Below, piece by piece: positions 56,126-64,000 of a stretch of DNA of 64,000 bases (positions are counted from its first letter, which is position 1; each line of letters starts with the position of its first letter). Under the pieces are notes generated by a model, which saw only the letters and a list, made by a program, of their open reading frames with translations, searched no databases and was not told the origin of the DNA. Origin of the DNA: Tildeniella torsiva UHER 1998/13D (lineage in GTDB: Bacteria; Cyanobacteriota; Cyanobacteriia; Phormidesmidales; Phormidesmidaceae); the NCBI GenBank assembly GCA_019358835.1, contig JAHHIH010000023.1:37612-101611 (forward strand), read 5' to 3'. A program made the translations under genes and the position numbers.

Positions 56126-56143
56126 TATGTAAATTAATGTAAC
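56126..56143 (-). promoter_or_regulatory. HLR1 (RpaB) box upstream of psb34
   Basis: On the minus strand GTTACATTAATTTACATA fits the HLR1 consensus (two (G/T)TTACA(A/T)(A/T) units, two bases apart) at every position. A third half-site, GTTACATA, lies just upstream (56147-56154). The box lies 34 bases before the psb34 ATG, close to or over the expected promoter. Confidence 0.8.
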
Positions 56144-56330
56144 AGATATGTAACGATAGTGCAACAATTTCTTGCATTAATTTTGCGCTTGCGCTAAAGC
56201 CCCGCTTTTGGAGGACTGAGGTAGCTTGGCCTGGTATGCGTCAACATGTCGCAGCTGCTGGTGTGCTTGTGGGGAGGCCTGGCGATCGCAGCTCTACGCT
56301 TTTGCATAGATATTTCGCCACTTAAGCCTC

Positions 56331-56379
56331 AAAAAAACAGGCTAAGCCACTGCCATAGGGACAGCAGTGGCTTAGCCTG
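56331..56379 (-). terminator. Very strong terminator of the Cys/Met enzyme gene
   Basis: A perfect 16-bp stem CAGGCTAAGCCACTGC/GCAGTGGCTTAGCCTG with a 10-nt loop is followed on the minus strand by seven T residues (56331-56337). It lies about 120 bases after the stop of the PLP-enzyme gene. Confidence 0.93.
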
Positions 56380-56500
56380 AGGGATTTGCACCCGGCTTGG
56401 CGGTGGCGCTAGTTGTTTGGGAACGGGGTCTGGATAAAGATCGAATTCCTGGGTCGGTATCCTGCCTGACTATGGATAGCGCTCTAGCGACCCTACCTGG

Positions 56501-57646
56501 TCAGTCTTTGAGCCCTAGGGCTTGGTCTAAGTCAGCGATGAGGTCATCTACGTGCTCTAGGCCTACGGAGAGGCGGAGCAGATTAGGGGCGGTTGTCGTA
56601 CCTTTCTCAATTGAGGCGCGGTGTTCGATCGCGCTGTGGGGGCTGCCAAAGCTGGTGGCGCGGGCAATCAGCCTGGTTTTGGCGGCAACTGCCATCGCTG
56701 TGTCCTGATCGCCTTTCACTAAGAACGAGAGCAGGCCGCCGTAGCTCTGCATTTGCTTCTGGGCAACATCGTGGCCGGGATGCTCGGGCAAGCCGGGGTA
56801 GAGCACCTGCTCAACGGTAGGGTGTTGGGATAGCCAAGTGGCAATGTACTGGGCCGATTGGGACTGGGCGCGTACCCGTAGAGGCAGAGTTTGCAGACCG
56901 CGCAGGGTTAGCCAGCAGTCGAAGGGCGACGGCACCACGCCGCCAATGGTTTGCACCAGCCGCAGCTGCTCAAATAGGGAGTTGGTTTCGCGGGTTACGA
57001 CTGCGCCGCCAATCACATCCCCATGGCCTGCCAGGTACTTAGTGGTTGCGTGAATCACAAAGTCGGCCCCCAGGGTGAGCGGGGTTTGCAGCACCGGGGA
57101 GGCAATGGTGTTGTCGCAGGCCAGGTAAGCGTTGGCCTGGTGGGCTAGGTCGGCCACCGCCTGAATATCGGTGACCGCTAGCTGAGGATTTGAGGGGGTT
57201 TCGATCAGCACCAGGCGGGTGTTGGGGCGCATGGCCTCGGCTACTGCCGCCAAGTCTGTTGTATCTACCAGGGTGTAGCTCAAGCCCCAGGGGGCAAAAA
57301 TCTGGCTCAGCATCTGCTGCACGCCGTAGTAGACGCTCTGGGGGGCAATCACGTGATCGGCTGGGCCGAGGGCTTGCAGCAGGCTAAAGGTGGCGGCAGA
57401 CCCGGAGGCAAAGGTGGCGGTTTCTGCCCCTTTCTCCAGCGTAGTTAAAGCCGCTTCAAGGGCGTCGCGGTTGGGGTTGCCGCTGCGGCCATAAATATAG
57501 CCTTTGGGATAGCTGCCATCGCCATCCCGCTCAAAGGTGGTGGAGAGATGAATGGGTGCTGTTAGGGCTCCCGTGGCGGGGTCAATGCCGCCGCCGCTGT
57601 GGATGGCCTGGGTTTCTAGGGAAAAGGGGGTGGCGTCGGGGGACAT
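56501..57646 (-). CDS. Cystathionine gamma-synthase/lyase family PLP enzyme
   Basis: This PLP-dependent enzyme of Cys/Met metabolism has 381 residues. The PLP-binding lysine is Lys203 in HATTKYLAGHGDVIGG, Asp178 is in YLACDNTIASP, and the YGRSGNPNRDALE and ASGSAATFSLL segments bind the cofactor phosphate. Members include MetB, MetC, MetZ and methionine gamma-lyase, and the sequence alone does not separate them. The likely role is trans-sulfuration between Cys and Met. The first codon ATG at 57646 fits. A 16-bp terminator follows. Confidence 0.92.
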   Translation of the reverse strand: MSPDATPFSLETQAIHSGGGIDPATGALTAPIHLSTTFERDGDGSYPKGYIYGRSGNPNRDALEAALTTLEKGAETATFASGSAATFSLLQALGPADHVIAPQSVYYGVQQMLSQIFAPWGLSYTLVDTTDLAAVAEAMRPNTRLVLIETPSNPQLAVTDIQAVADLAHQANAYLACDNTIASPVLQTPLTLGADFVIHATTKYLAGHGDVIGGAVVTRETNSLFEQLRLVQTIGGVVPSPFDCWLTLRGLQTLPLRVRAQSQSAQYIATWLSQHPTVEQVLYPGLPEHPGHDVAQKQMQSYGGLLSFLVKGDQDTAMAVAAKTRLIARATSFGSPHSAIEHRASIEKGTTTAPNLLRLSVGLEHVDDLIADLDQALGLKD

Positions 57647-57914
57647 AGAATTAGGAAAGATGGGTTGCCCTTGATTTTAGGGGCGTTGGCCGAGGCTGGC
57701 CATAGACCGATCGCCCAACCAGCTATCCCTCTGCCTCATCCTGGGCATTCTGAACCTATCCATTCCATCCATAGATTGGGACAACCAGTAATCTATTGAT
57801 CTCGCATCTATGGATTACTGGTTGTCCCCCTTACCCATCCACCCCCCACCCCCCACGACTGTCGGGCTTAGATTCCCTAACCCCGCCGTTTATCGTCCTT
57901 TTGCCGCCCCTGTT

Positions 57915-58727
57915 ATGGATGCCCTCGTCACCTCTGCCCTTGTGTTTCTGTTTGGTGCCGCCGTGGGCAGCTTTCTCAATGTGGTGATCTACCGAGTACC
58001 AGCGGGGCTATCGCTGCTGCACCCCCCCTCGCGTTGTCCCAAGTGCCATACCCAGCTCAAAACCTACGACAATGTGCCGGTGCTGGGCTGGCTCTGGCTC
58101 AAGGGGCGCTGTCGCTACTGCCGCACGTCTATTTCTCCTCGCTACCCGCTGATTGAGGCGTTGACCGGTGCGCTGTTTTTGGCAACGTTTTGGCTGGTTG
58201 GCCTCACCTGGCTCACGGTTGGCTACTGGCTGTTGTTGAGCTGGCTGGTGGCGCTAGCGTTTATTGATATGGATACTCTGACGCTGCCCAATTCCCTTAC
58301 CCAGTCGGGGTTGTTGCTCGGTCTGGGGGTGAAGTTTTTGCTGCCGCTGCTTCAGGGTGACCCTTGGCCTAGCCCGATGCAAAGCCTGCTGGGCGGCATA
58401 TTGGGGGCGGTCTTAGGCATTTGGATGTTTGACTTGATTACCCTGTTTGCCTCGGCGGCGTTGGGCCAAACGGCGATGGGGGGCGGCGATGCCAAACTGG
58501 CGGCGATGCTGGGGGCGTGGCTGGGCTGGCAGGGAGTATTGCTCAGTGGATTTTTGGCCTGTGTGGTGGGGGCGGCGGTGGGGGGAAGTGCGATCGCCCT
58601 CAAACTCATTAGCCGCCGCCAGCCCATGCCCTTTGGCCCATTTTTAGCGATCGGTGCCGTGCTCACCGTGTTTTGGGGTGAAGCGCTGATCGGGGCTTAT
58701 CGGGCACTGTTTTTCCCTACCCTTTGA
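57915..58727 (+). CDS. pilD: Type IV prepilin peptidase (PilD-like)
   Basis: This is a membrane aspartic protease that cleaves and N-methylates type IV prepilins. The 270 residues from the ATG at 57915 begin in TM1 (VTSALVFLFGAAVGSFLNVVIYR), followed by the zinc-binding CPKC...CRYC domain. The two catalytic aspartates are in FIDMDTLTLPN and in the GxGD-like MGGGDAKLAAMLGAWLG. Eight hydrophobic helices are visible. The frame upstream to 57810 is proline-rich, covers a C-rich repeat and is not conserved. Its presence fits a piliated cell, together with sigF and the PilP-like gene at 20-22 kb. Confidence 0.94.
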   Translation: MDALVTSALVFLFGAAVGSFLNVVIYRVPAGLSLLHPPSRCPKCHTQLKTYDNVPVLGWLWLKGRCRYCRTSISPRYPLIEALTGALFLATFWLVGLTWLTVGYWLLLSWLVALAFIDMDTLTLPNSLTQSGLLLGLGVKFLLPLLQGDPWPSPMQSLLGGILGAVLGIWMFDLITLFASAALGQTAMGGGDAKLAAMLGAWLGWQGVLLSGFLACVVGAAVGGSAIALKLISRRQPMPFGPFLAIGAVLTVFWGEALIGAYRALFFPTL

Positions 58728-58737
58728 GGCTCAATCC

Positions 58738-59034
58738 CTACATCACTAGGGTGTACCACTGGACATCGGGGGGATGATCGACTAATTCAGGAATCTCACG
58801 CATAAACTCGTCCATATACCCTGAGCGAAAATGGGATTGAAACGCTGCGTCGTTTTGCCATTCGCCTAGGCTGACCAGCTCTCCAGGGTTAGCGTTGCCC
58901 TGCAACAGCTCAAACCGCAGGCAGCCTGGATTTTCGCGGGCTAATTCAGCCACTTCGATCATCAGCGCTTTGAGGGCTTCGGCCTGCCCTGATCGCGCAA
59001 CGACTTTGGTAATGGTGCGAATTTTGCTGGTCAC
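58738..59034 (-). CDS. Antibiotic biosynthesis monooxygenase (ABM) family protein
   Basis: This is a 98-residue ferredoxin-like-fold protein. ITKVVARSGQAEALKALMIEVAELARENPGCLRFEL in outline is followed by SLGEWQNDAAFQSHFRSGYM, the usual ABM/YgiN pattern. Such small dimeric proteins act as quinol or polyketide monooxygenases or degrade haem. No neighbour suggests a substrate. It converges with pilD, with 10 bases between the stops. Confidence 0.9.
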   Translation of the reverse strand: MTSKIRTITKVVARSGQAEALKALMIEVAELARENPGCLRFELLQGNANPGELVSLGEWQNDAAFQSHFRSGYMDEFMREIPELVDHPPDVQWYTLVM

Positions 59035-59179
59035 GGCTGGCCTCCTGTTTACCTGTGCCTAACCCCATGGCCTTGACCAAGATGGCTGGGGTAACTCATG
59101 ATCGGTGGGGCGATCGCTGCGTCTTGGCTGCGTCATCGTTGCCTAAACTTGAGCCCACAATACTCTCAGATCGCCCACC

Positions 59180-59623
59180 GTGAAACAACGCCCGCAATTT
59201 TTTAAGCATGTCCTGCTGCATTTAGGGCCAGGATTGCAGTGGTGGATGGGCAGAATGATGGCGTTTGTGCTGGGGCTAGCTCTGATTTGGGCTGCTTACC
59301 CGACGCGCGCCCTGGCTGCTACCTGGCAGGCGGTGGCCGAAGCTAGCCAGGGTCAGCAGCAGCAGTTTGTCGATATCGATTCTATTGAGCCTATCGGACG
59401 GGGGCATGTGCGGGTGGGCAGCTACTACATCGATCGCCGCTCTGGGCAGCCCCAGCGCACTGATTATTTAACTGAATACGACTGCGATCGCCGCCGCTTT
59501 CGCGATGTCGAGTTCAATGGCCCCGTGGGCAGCGATCGCTGGCTGCCCGTTGACCCCGACCCTTTGAACTCTGCGGCGATGGAGTATGTCTGTGGGATCA
59601 TCGCTCAAAGGCAGTCAGAGTAA
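59180..59623 (+). CDS. Secreted protein resembling surface-adhesin E domain proteins
   Basis: The gene seems to begin at GTG (59180). A hydrophobic segment (MAFVLGLALIWAAYPTRALA) ends in a likely signal-peptidase site, so the protein is exported. An ATG at 59246 is an alternative start just before it. The mature part of about 100 residues is beta-rich, with YLTEYDCDRRRFRDVEF and a later Cys in EYVCGII, probably a disulfide. The pattern resembles small proteins called surface-adhesin E, but the match is loose. It converges with moeA. Confidence 0.6.
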   Translation: MKQRPQFFKHVLLHLGPGLQWWMGRMMAFVLGLALIWAAYPTRALAATWQAVAEASQGQQQQFVDIDSIEPIGRGHVRVGSYYIDRRSGQPQRTDYLTEYDCDRRRFRDVEFNGPVGSDRWLPVDPDPLNSAAMEYVCGIIAQRQSE

Positions 59624-59671
59624 GCATTTTGCGGAGGTCATACCCGACGCGAAATCAAAGGGGCCGACCTG

Positions 59672-60907
59672 CTATGAACCCACAACCATTACTGAGACTG
59701 TTGCCCCAGCATCGATCAGTTTCTCCCCTACCGGCACCACCGCCAGTGCGTTGGTTCCCGCCAGATTGATTAAATTGCCAGAGTTGTGGCCGCCGCCCGC
59801 TAACCCAAACTCGTACCCCTGGGGAGTCGCGGCCAGCTTGCCCCACAGGTAAGTTTCTCTCTGGCCGCCTGCTTTGAGCACATCGCGAGTGATGGCGGGT
59901 ACAAACGTTGGCCCCCAGTCGGCAGCCAAACCCGATCGCTTCCGCAACGCCGGGGCCACAAATCGCCAAAACGTCACCAGGGCCGACACCGGATTCCCCG
60001 GCAGGCCAAAGTACAGCGGCGCAGTCCCCCCCTCTGCCGGGAAAGTTGCCACCGTGAGGGGTTTGCCGGGCTTTACCGCCACCGAGCGAATGTGCAGCGT
60101 CGCCCCCAACTCGGCCAAAATTTCATCCACATAGTCGTAGTCGCCGACAGAGACGCCCCCCGACGACACGATGACATCCGCCTGAGCCAGCGCTGACTGA
60201 ATCGTAGCCCTCAGCGCCTGGGGCTGGTCGGGCACAATGCCCAGAGGTAGGGGAATTGACCCTGTCTGCCGCACCAACGCCGCCAGCGCGTACTGGTTAG
60301 AGTCCACAATTTGCCCTGGCTGAAGCGGCGTGTCTGGCATGACCAACTCATCGCCCGTGGAGAGAATCGCTACCCGTGGCTGAGGAAATACCGGCACCTG
60401 AAGGCACTGGGCTGAGGCCAGCACCGCCAGCTCTGGCCCGCCGATGGAGAGGCCTGGAGCCATGAGCGCATCACCCGCCCGGCAAAAGCTGCCTCGGTGG
60501 CGCACGAACTGCTGCGGCTCTGGGGGCTCCAGCACCAAAACACTATTGTCCTGGCGCTGGGTGACTTCTTGAATCACGATGGTGTCGGCTCCAGCGGGCA
60601 CCATGGAGCCGGTGAGAATGCGGGCGGCTTGGCCTGGGCCGACGGGAAGCTGGGGCGATCGCCCCGCTGGAATCGTCTCCGTCAGCGTCAGCACCTTGGG
60701 CTGCTCAGCACTCGCTCCCTGCACATCTTCGTAGCGCACGGCGTAGCCATCCATCGCCGAGTTATCCCAGTGGGGAAAATCGAGGGGGCTGGGGATAACT
60801 TTGGCGAGAACGCGACCCAGGCAGGCATCTAGGGAAACTTCCTCTACCTCGGTCGGCAGTGGCACTAGATCGAGAATTTTGGCTTCGGCCTCGGCGGCGG
60901 GGAGCAT
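59672..60907 (-). CDS. moeA: Molybdopterin molybdenumtransferase
   Basis: MoeA inserts molybdenum into adenylated molybdopterin. The 411 residues carry FPHWDNSAMDGYAVRYEDV, the MVPAGADTIVIQE loop, a STGDELV segment, and VSSGGVSVGDYDYV with the metal-binding Asp. LYFGLPGNPVSALVTFWRF is the conserved substrate motif. Length and domain order are normal. A short repeat of TTTTGGATT-like units lies directly upstream. Together with mobA and msrP it indicates active use of the molybdenum cofactor, although the genes are spread over the window. Confidence 0.96.
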   Translation of the reverse strand: MLPAAEAEAKILDLVPLPTEVEEVSLDACLGRVLAKVIPSPLDFPHWDNSAMDGYAVRYEDVQGASAEQPKVLTLTETIPAGRSPQLPVGPGQAARILTGSMVPAGADTIVIQEVTQRQDNSVLVLEPPEPQQFVRHRGSFCRAGDALMAPGLSIGGPELAVLASAQCLQVPVFPQPRVAILSTGDELVMPDTPLQPGQIVDSNQYALAALVRQTGSIPLPLGIVPDQPQALRATIQSALAQADVIVSSGGVSVGDYDYVDEILAELGATLHIRSVAVKPGKPLTVATFPAEGGTAPLYFGLPGNPVSALVTFWRFVAPALRKRSGLAADWGPTFVPAITRDVLKAGGQRETYLWGKLAATPQGYEFGLAGGGHNSGNLINLAGTNALAVVPVGEKLIDAGATVSVMVVGS

Positions 60908-60953
60908 GGGGCAGGGAATTTTGGATTGGCGATTTTAGATTTTGGCAAGGAGG

Positions 60954-61172
60954 TTAGAAGTCGGGGCGGGTGATTAGGCAGCTGAGGCCTAGGGCGACTG
61001 ACCCGGCTAAAGTGGCGGCGGCTGAGGCATCGGTGCCCACAAACACCAGCAGGGTGTAGAGCCCCAGCCCAATGCTGGCTACCAGACCCAAAGGGGTGGT
61101 GAGAAAGTCTAAAAACTCTAACAGCCCTTCGAGAAATCGCAAAAACTGAAGCCAGCGTGCCAAGAGTGACAT
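60954..61172 (-). CDS. Small membrane protein of unknown function
   Basis: This is a 72-residue protein with two hydrophobic segments (about 25-45 and 50-67) after a helical amphipathic N terminus (SLLARWLQFLRFLEGLLEFLDFL). No family is recognised. It lies 46 bases upstream of moeA on the same strand. The reading frame has codon use like its neighbours and an acceptable start, but there is no independent proof that it is expressed. Confidence 0.5.
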   Translation of the reverse strand: MSLLARWLQFLRFLEGLLEFLDFLTTPLGLVASIGLGLYTLLVFVGTDASAAATLAGSVALGLSCLITRPDF

Positions 61173-61309
61173 AGGGTTTACCGATTAGGTAGCGTTGGCC
61201 AAAATGCTAAAAAATCAGCTTAGGGAACTACTTCTAGAATAACTGTCGTGGCTTTAACCAAACGCTTTTAGCCTCATATTCTTCAAACTTTCCTAAGTAA
61301 AGGGTTGCT

Positions 61310-62128
61310 TCAATAAAGGGCTTGCATCAGGCGCTTGCGGTAGGTAAGGGTGAGCGGGTCGCTGTCGCCCAGCAGTTTGAAAACGGTGAGCATGGCCTTG
61401 CGACCGGCGTCACTGCGGTAGCTGCGATCGCGTTCCACCACTCCCAAAAACCCCTCCAGGGCAGCGGCAAAATCACCCTCTAGCGCTGCCTGGCCAGCGG
61501 CTCCGTAGGCAATATCTAGATCAGAGTCCCCCAGGTCGATTAAGGATTGACGCAGGGTGAGCAGGCCGCGAATGCCGTCGGCTTGGTCGGCAGTGGCGCG
61601 ATCGCTCGGGTCAATCAAATCTAAATACTGGCTGGCCAGGGCATCATCCCCCTGCACCAAATATACCTGAGCCGCCTTGAGCAAAATCTGGCCGTTGTTG
61701 GGGTAGCGGGTCAGCAGCGTGGCTAGGGCCGGATAGATCTCTGTTTTGTCGCCGCTGGCCTGGGCAGCCTCAAACGCCGCCAAATCTTGCTCTAGGGAGG
61801 ATTGCAGACCTAGACCGGCCAATAGCTCCCGGAGCTGCGGCTCGGGCAGCATCCCCACAAACCCCTCCTGCACCTGCCCTTGGCTGACAATGCGCACGTC
61901 GGGCACCCCCTCGACTTTGAATGCCTTGGCCAGCTCGGGGTTGGCGTCAATATCGACCTTGGCCAGGGTGAAGTCGTACTCCTGGGCGAGCTTTTCGAGC
62001 ATGGGTTTGAGCAGTTGGCAGGGGCCACACCAGGTAGCAAAAAAATCGACCAGCACTGGCCGCTCAAACGAAGGTTGCAGCACCGCTTGCTCAAACTCGG
62101 CTTGATTCACAACAATAGATTGTCCCAT
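61310..62128 (-). CDS. Thioredoxin-TPR protein (YbbN/CnoX-like)
   Basis: This is a 272-residue protein. An N-terminal thioredoxin domain (about 1-105) has an intact FFATWCGPCQLLKPML active site (Cys34, Cys37) and the GVPDVRI cis-Pro region. Helical TPR-like repeats follow (about 115-272), with an ending typical of YbbN. In E. coli the relative CnoX protects proteins during oxidative stress and hands them to chaperones; it lacks redox cysteines, whereas this one keeps CxxC. The ATG at 62128 fits the domain start. It lies eight bases after the RMD1-family gene on the same strand. Confidence 0.9.
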   Translation of the reverse strand: MGQSIVVNQAEFEQAVLQPSFERPVLVDFFATWCGPCQLLKPMLEKLAQEYDFTLAKVDIDANPELAKAFKVEGVPDVRIVSQGQVQEGFVGMLPEPQLRELLAGLGLQSSLEQDLAAFEAAQASGDKTEIYPALATLLTRYPNNGQILLKAAQVYLVQGDDALASQYLDLIDPSDRATADQADGIRGLLTLRQSLIDLGDSDLDIAYGAAGQAALEGDFAAALEGFLGVVERDRSYRSDAGRKAMLTVFKLLGDSDPLTLTYRKRLMQALY

Positions 62129-62136
62129 CGGGTACC

Positions 62137-62970
62137 TCAGCGGGGGCGAACAAACAGGTCGTAAAGCGACAGCAGCACTTCTACCACAATCAGCAGCACC
62201 ACATACCACTCCAGCCGCAGGCCGGTCTGGTGCCGCTGGAGATCGAGCACCGTTTCGGCGGTGCGGCTGACCAGGTCAAGCTTGCGCTCTAGGGCCGAGT
62301 GGCGATCGCGAATTTCGTACTCGTCTTCCAGGCGGTGGTAAAGGAAGTCCAGCTCAGGGTATTCCCACAGCAGCTCGGGCTTATCGACGATTTCGACTCG
62401 ACCCACAATTTTGTGCTGAATCATCAGCGTCTGGCCAATCTGCTTGAGTAACTGATCGCCTTGAACGCTAGGGCGGTGCTGGTGCTGTAGCTCCACAGCG
62501 TAGGGCTCAATGCGATCGAACACGGCGGCGGCCCCGATCTCGTAGTAGGCCAAAACAACGCTCTTAGCCATCACGTCGGCCACCAGATGCAGGTGCCGCC
62601 CGTCGAGGGACGACAAAAAAATCAGCCCATCCTGCACTTTGCCGCTGCTGTTGGGGGTCAGGCGAATCGTAGCGGCTTCGGTTTCGGGCTGCTCAATGGG
62701 GGCTTCAATATGGGGCTTGAGGGTAGCAATAAAGGCTTGTTCAGCTGATTTTGAAAGGCCAAACAGCACTACGGCACCATAGCTAAACAGCACTCCCTGC
62801 CCTGCCTCACCGACGGGCACCATCAGCGGCGACGACGGGGCCGACGCTGGGCCGCTGGGTTTGGCCAGGGCGCCTAGATCGATACTTTGACCTAAAAAAT
62901 AGGCGCGCACGGCCACGTCGTCGGTGAGGGCTGAGGCTGCCGTAGCCGTCCCTGGAGTTGCAGTGGTCAT
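62137..62970 (-). CDS. RMD1/DUF155 family protein with C-terminal membrane anchor
   Basis: This is a 277-residue protein from the ATG at 62970. The central region has FSYGAVVLFGLSKSAEQAFIATLKPH and, later, VLAYYEIGAAAVFDRIEPYAVEL, VGRVEIVDKPELLWEYPELDFLYHRLEDEYEIRDRHSALERKLDLVSR in outline, the hallmark of the DUF155 (RMD1) family known from yeast mitochondria. One hydrophobic helix near the end (VVLLIVVEVLLSLYDLF) anchors it in a membrane. Function in bacteria is unknown. The frame from 63018 adds 16 residues. Confidence 0.9.
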   Translation of the reverse strand: MTTATPGTATAASALTDDVAVRAYFLGQSIDLGALAKPSGPASAPSSPLMVPVGEAGQGVLFSYGAVVLFGLSKSAEQAFIATLKPHIEAPIEQPETEAATIRLTPNSSGKVQDGLIFLSSLDGRHLHLVADVMAKSVVLAYYEIGAAAVFDRIEPYAVELQHQHRPSVQGDQLLKQIGQTLMIQHKIVGRVEIVDKPELLWEYPELDFLYHRLEDEYEIRDRHSALERKLDLVSRTAETVLDLQRHQTGLRLEWYVVLLIVVEVLLSLYDLFVRPR

Positions 62971-63241
62971 GGGAAACTTAAATAGAGAATGGGCAATATC
63001 TAGTAGCCCGAAGGCCAAGGTCTCAATCCTTCAACCGGTGTTGAGAACTGTTGCAGAACACCAATACTAGGGCAATGTTCCTTACATCCCATCGTAGGCT
63101 ATGTTAGAAAACTGGCATGATTGACATCAGGTAGCGATACGGCAATGTTCCTCTGCTGGCCTCTGTCCTTGGGGTGCAGGCCAGTGGGTGCTGTTATCAC
63201 CGCCATGGGCGGTTCGAGTATTGTGACGTGGGGCCGCAGCC

Positions 63242-63817
63242 ATGAAGCGTGTGGTATTTATTCTCGGAGTTTTAGAAGATGAAGACGTTGACTGGCTGAT
63301 TGATGCGGGTCAGCGTCGAGAGCTGCAACCGGGAGAGGTGTTGATTCGTGAGGGTGCTGCCTGCGACGATATTTTCCTCATTCTAAACGGCAGCTTAGAG
63401 GTTTCGGTGGCGGCCATGGGCGACCAGCCCATTGCTCAGCTTGCAACCGGTGAGGTGGTGGGCGAAATGTCGTTTGTGGATGGTCAACCGCCTTCGGCGA
63501 CGGTGACGGCCCTCGAAACCGGTATTGTGCTGGCCATTTCCTGTAGTCAGCTGCGCCACAAGCTGCAGCAAGACATGTGGTTTGCCTCACGCTTTTATCG
63601 AGCGTTGGCCATTTTGCTCTCGAGCCGCCTGCGCAGCACCGTCAAGCACCTCCAGGGCGAGCACTGGCGTCCGGTGGCTAGCCCCAACGAGGCTGGGCTC
63701 GACGAGATGGGCGATATGCTCTCCATGGGCAACATTCGCTTTGACTGGATGCTCAAGCGTCTGCGCAACGTTAACTCCAACCCCTGGGAAGAAATTGAGG
63801 TTGACTCTGGCGACTAG
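63242..63817 (+). CDS. Cyclic-nucleotide-binding domain protein
   Basis: This is a 191-residue protein with one CAP-like domain at about residues 5-125: LEDEDVDWLIDAGQRRELQPGEVLIREG, then a GEVVGEMSFVDGQPPSATVTALE phosphate-binding cassette. The usual Arg of the cassette (RxA) is replaced by PSATV, so binding of cAMP or cGMP is uncertain. No DNA-binding domain follows; the rest is a helical tail. It is probably a signalling or regulatory subunit. The ATG at 63242 follows a weak ribosome-binding region. Neighbours give no hint. Confidence 0.88.
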   Translation: MKRVVFILGVLEDEDVDWLIDAGQRRELQPGEVLIREGAACDDIFLILNGSLEVSVAAMGDQPIAQLATGEVVGEMSFVDGQPPSATVTALETGIVLAISCSQLRHKLQQDMWFASRFYRALAILLSSRLRSTVKHLQGEHWRPVASPNEAGLDEMGDMLSMGNIRFDWMLKRLRNVNSNPWEEIEVDSGD

Positions 63818-63937
63818 GTTTTGGTCAGACTCTACGCTTGTGCCGGTTGACTCAGAGAGACAGGGGCTACGGGTCAGGGCAAACGCATACTCGTAGATGA
63901 GAGATACTTCAGGATAGATGTTGAGGCAGGACATCCT

Positions 63938-64000
63938 ATGAGTACCTCTGGGTCTGAGTCAGGGACGTTGCTAGCGCACTTTGAAACGCTAGAAGACCCG
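63938..64000 (+). CDS. 5' end of a gene cut by the window edge
   Basis: From the ATG at 63938, with a GAGGCAGGA stretch upstream, the frame stays open for the 21 codons left. The peptide begins MSTSGSESGTLLAHFETLEDP. The LLxHFxxLxDP pattern resembles the N terminus of ISAs1-type transposases, but this much sequence is too short to decide. Confidence 0.4.
   Translation, partial: MSTSGSESGTLLAHFETLEDP

Larger units (their letters stand above)
56093..56500. other. Spacer between psb34 and the Cys/Met enzyme gene
   Basis: This 408-bp spacer holds the psb34 promoter with its HLR1 box on the left and a very strong minus-strand terminator on the right. No coding region is supported in between. Confidence 0.6.

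Overview
The window comes from a cyanobacterium. It carries psaA-psaB, the cyanobacteria-specific alkane genes (acyl-ACP reductase and aldehyde-deformylating oxygenase), a Psb34-like photosystem II protein, tocopherol cyclase, a group 3 sigma factor of the SigF type, a NuiA-type nuclease inhibitor and many copies of the HIP1 octamer GCGATCGC. The high-GC, gene-dense sequence with short C-rich heptamer repeats in its spacers resembles filamentous Leptolyngbya/Nodosilinea-type genomes. That placement is an inference and no marker in the window proves it. I found no rRNA or tRNA genes, no CRISPR array and no complete insertion sequence.

Layout. 1-1.2 kb: the 3' end of a GH9 glycosidase gene. 1.2-6.1 kb, minus strand: ado, aar, accA, an SDR gene and folE, in the same order as around the alkane genes of Synechococcus elongatus. 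6.5-12.5 kb: a 48-residue membrane protein, an ABC ATPase, a GH13 amylase, NuiA, a CRY-DASH photolyase and a secreted protein. 12.7-17.5 kb: a complete sugar PTS in two genes, one encoding IIA-HPr-EI as a single chain and the other IIC with two IIB-like domains, the second without its cysteine. 17.9-25.9 kb: a peptide-type ABC permease, a sterol desaturase/SDR fusion, a PilP-like protein beside sigF, MsrP, CobW and a Uma2 nuclease. 26-34 kb: a VOC protein, LepB and a very long TamB. 34-48 kb: housekeeping and accessory genes, including MurQ, pentapeptide-repeat protein, rhomboid protease, a PEP-CTERM protein, pirin, an SGNH-like protein, MobA, MtnA, an SDR, tocopherol cyclase, a YgjP-type protease and a NUDIX hydrolase. 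48.4-53 kb: psaA and psaB. 53.1-55.5 kb: a visibly AT-rich accessory island with a HEPN-motif protein and a UPF0175/DUF3368 (VapBC-like) pair. 55.6-64 kb: psb34 with a small partner gene, a Cys/Met PLP enzyme, prepilin peptidase, a monooxygenase, MoeA, a thioredoxin-TPR protein, an RMD1-family protein and a cyclic-nucleotide-binding protein. The start of one more gene runs off the right edge.

Regulation and repeats. Two exact matches to the HLR1 (RpaB) box lie upstream of psb34 and of the pentapeptide-repeat gene, and a degenerate version lies upstream of psaA. Several strong hairpin terminators are marked. A dispersed element of about 122 bp with two hairpins occurs twice, and one hairpin keeps its pairing through compensating changes. 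A 24-bp in-frame insertion flanked by a 7-bp direct repeat sits inside an SDR gene. These repeats, a 31-codon ORF with a strong ribosome-binding site near psaA, the PTS with its degenerate second IIB domain and the HEPN/toxin island are the parts least explained by known annotation.
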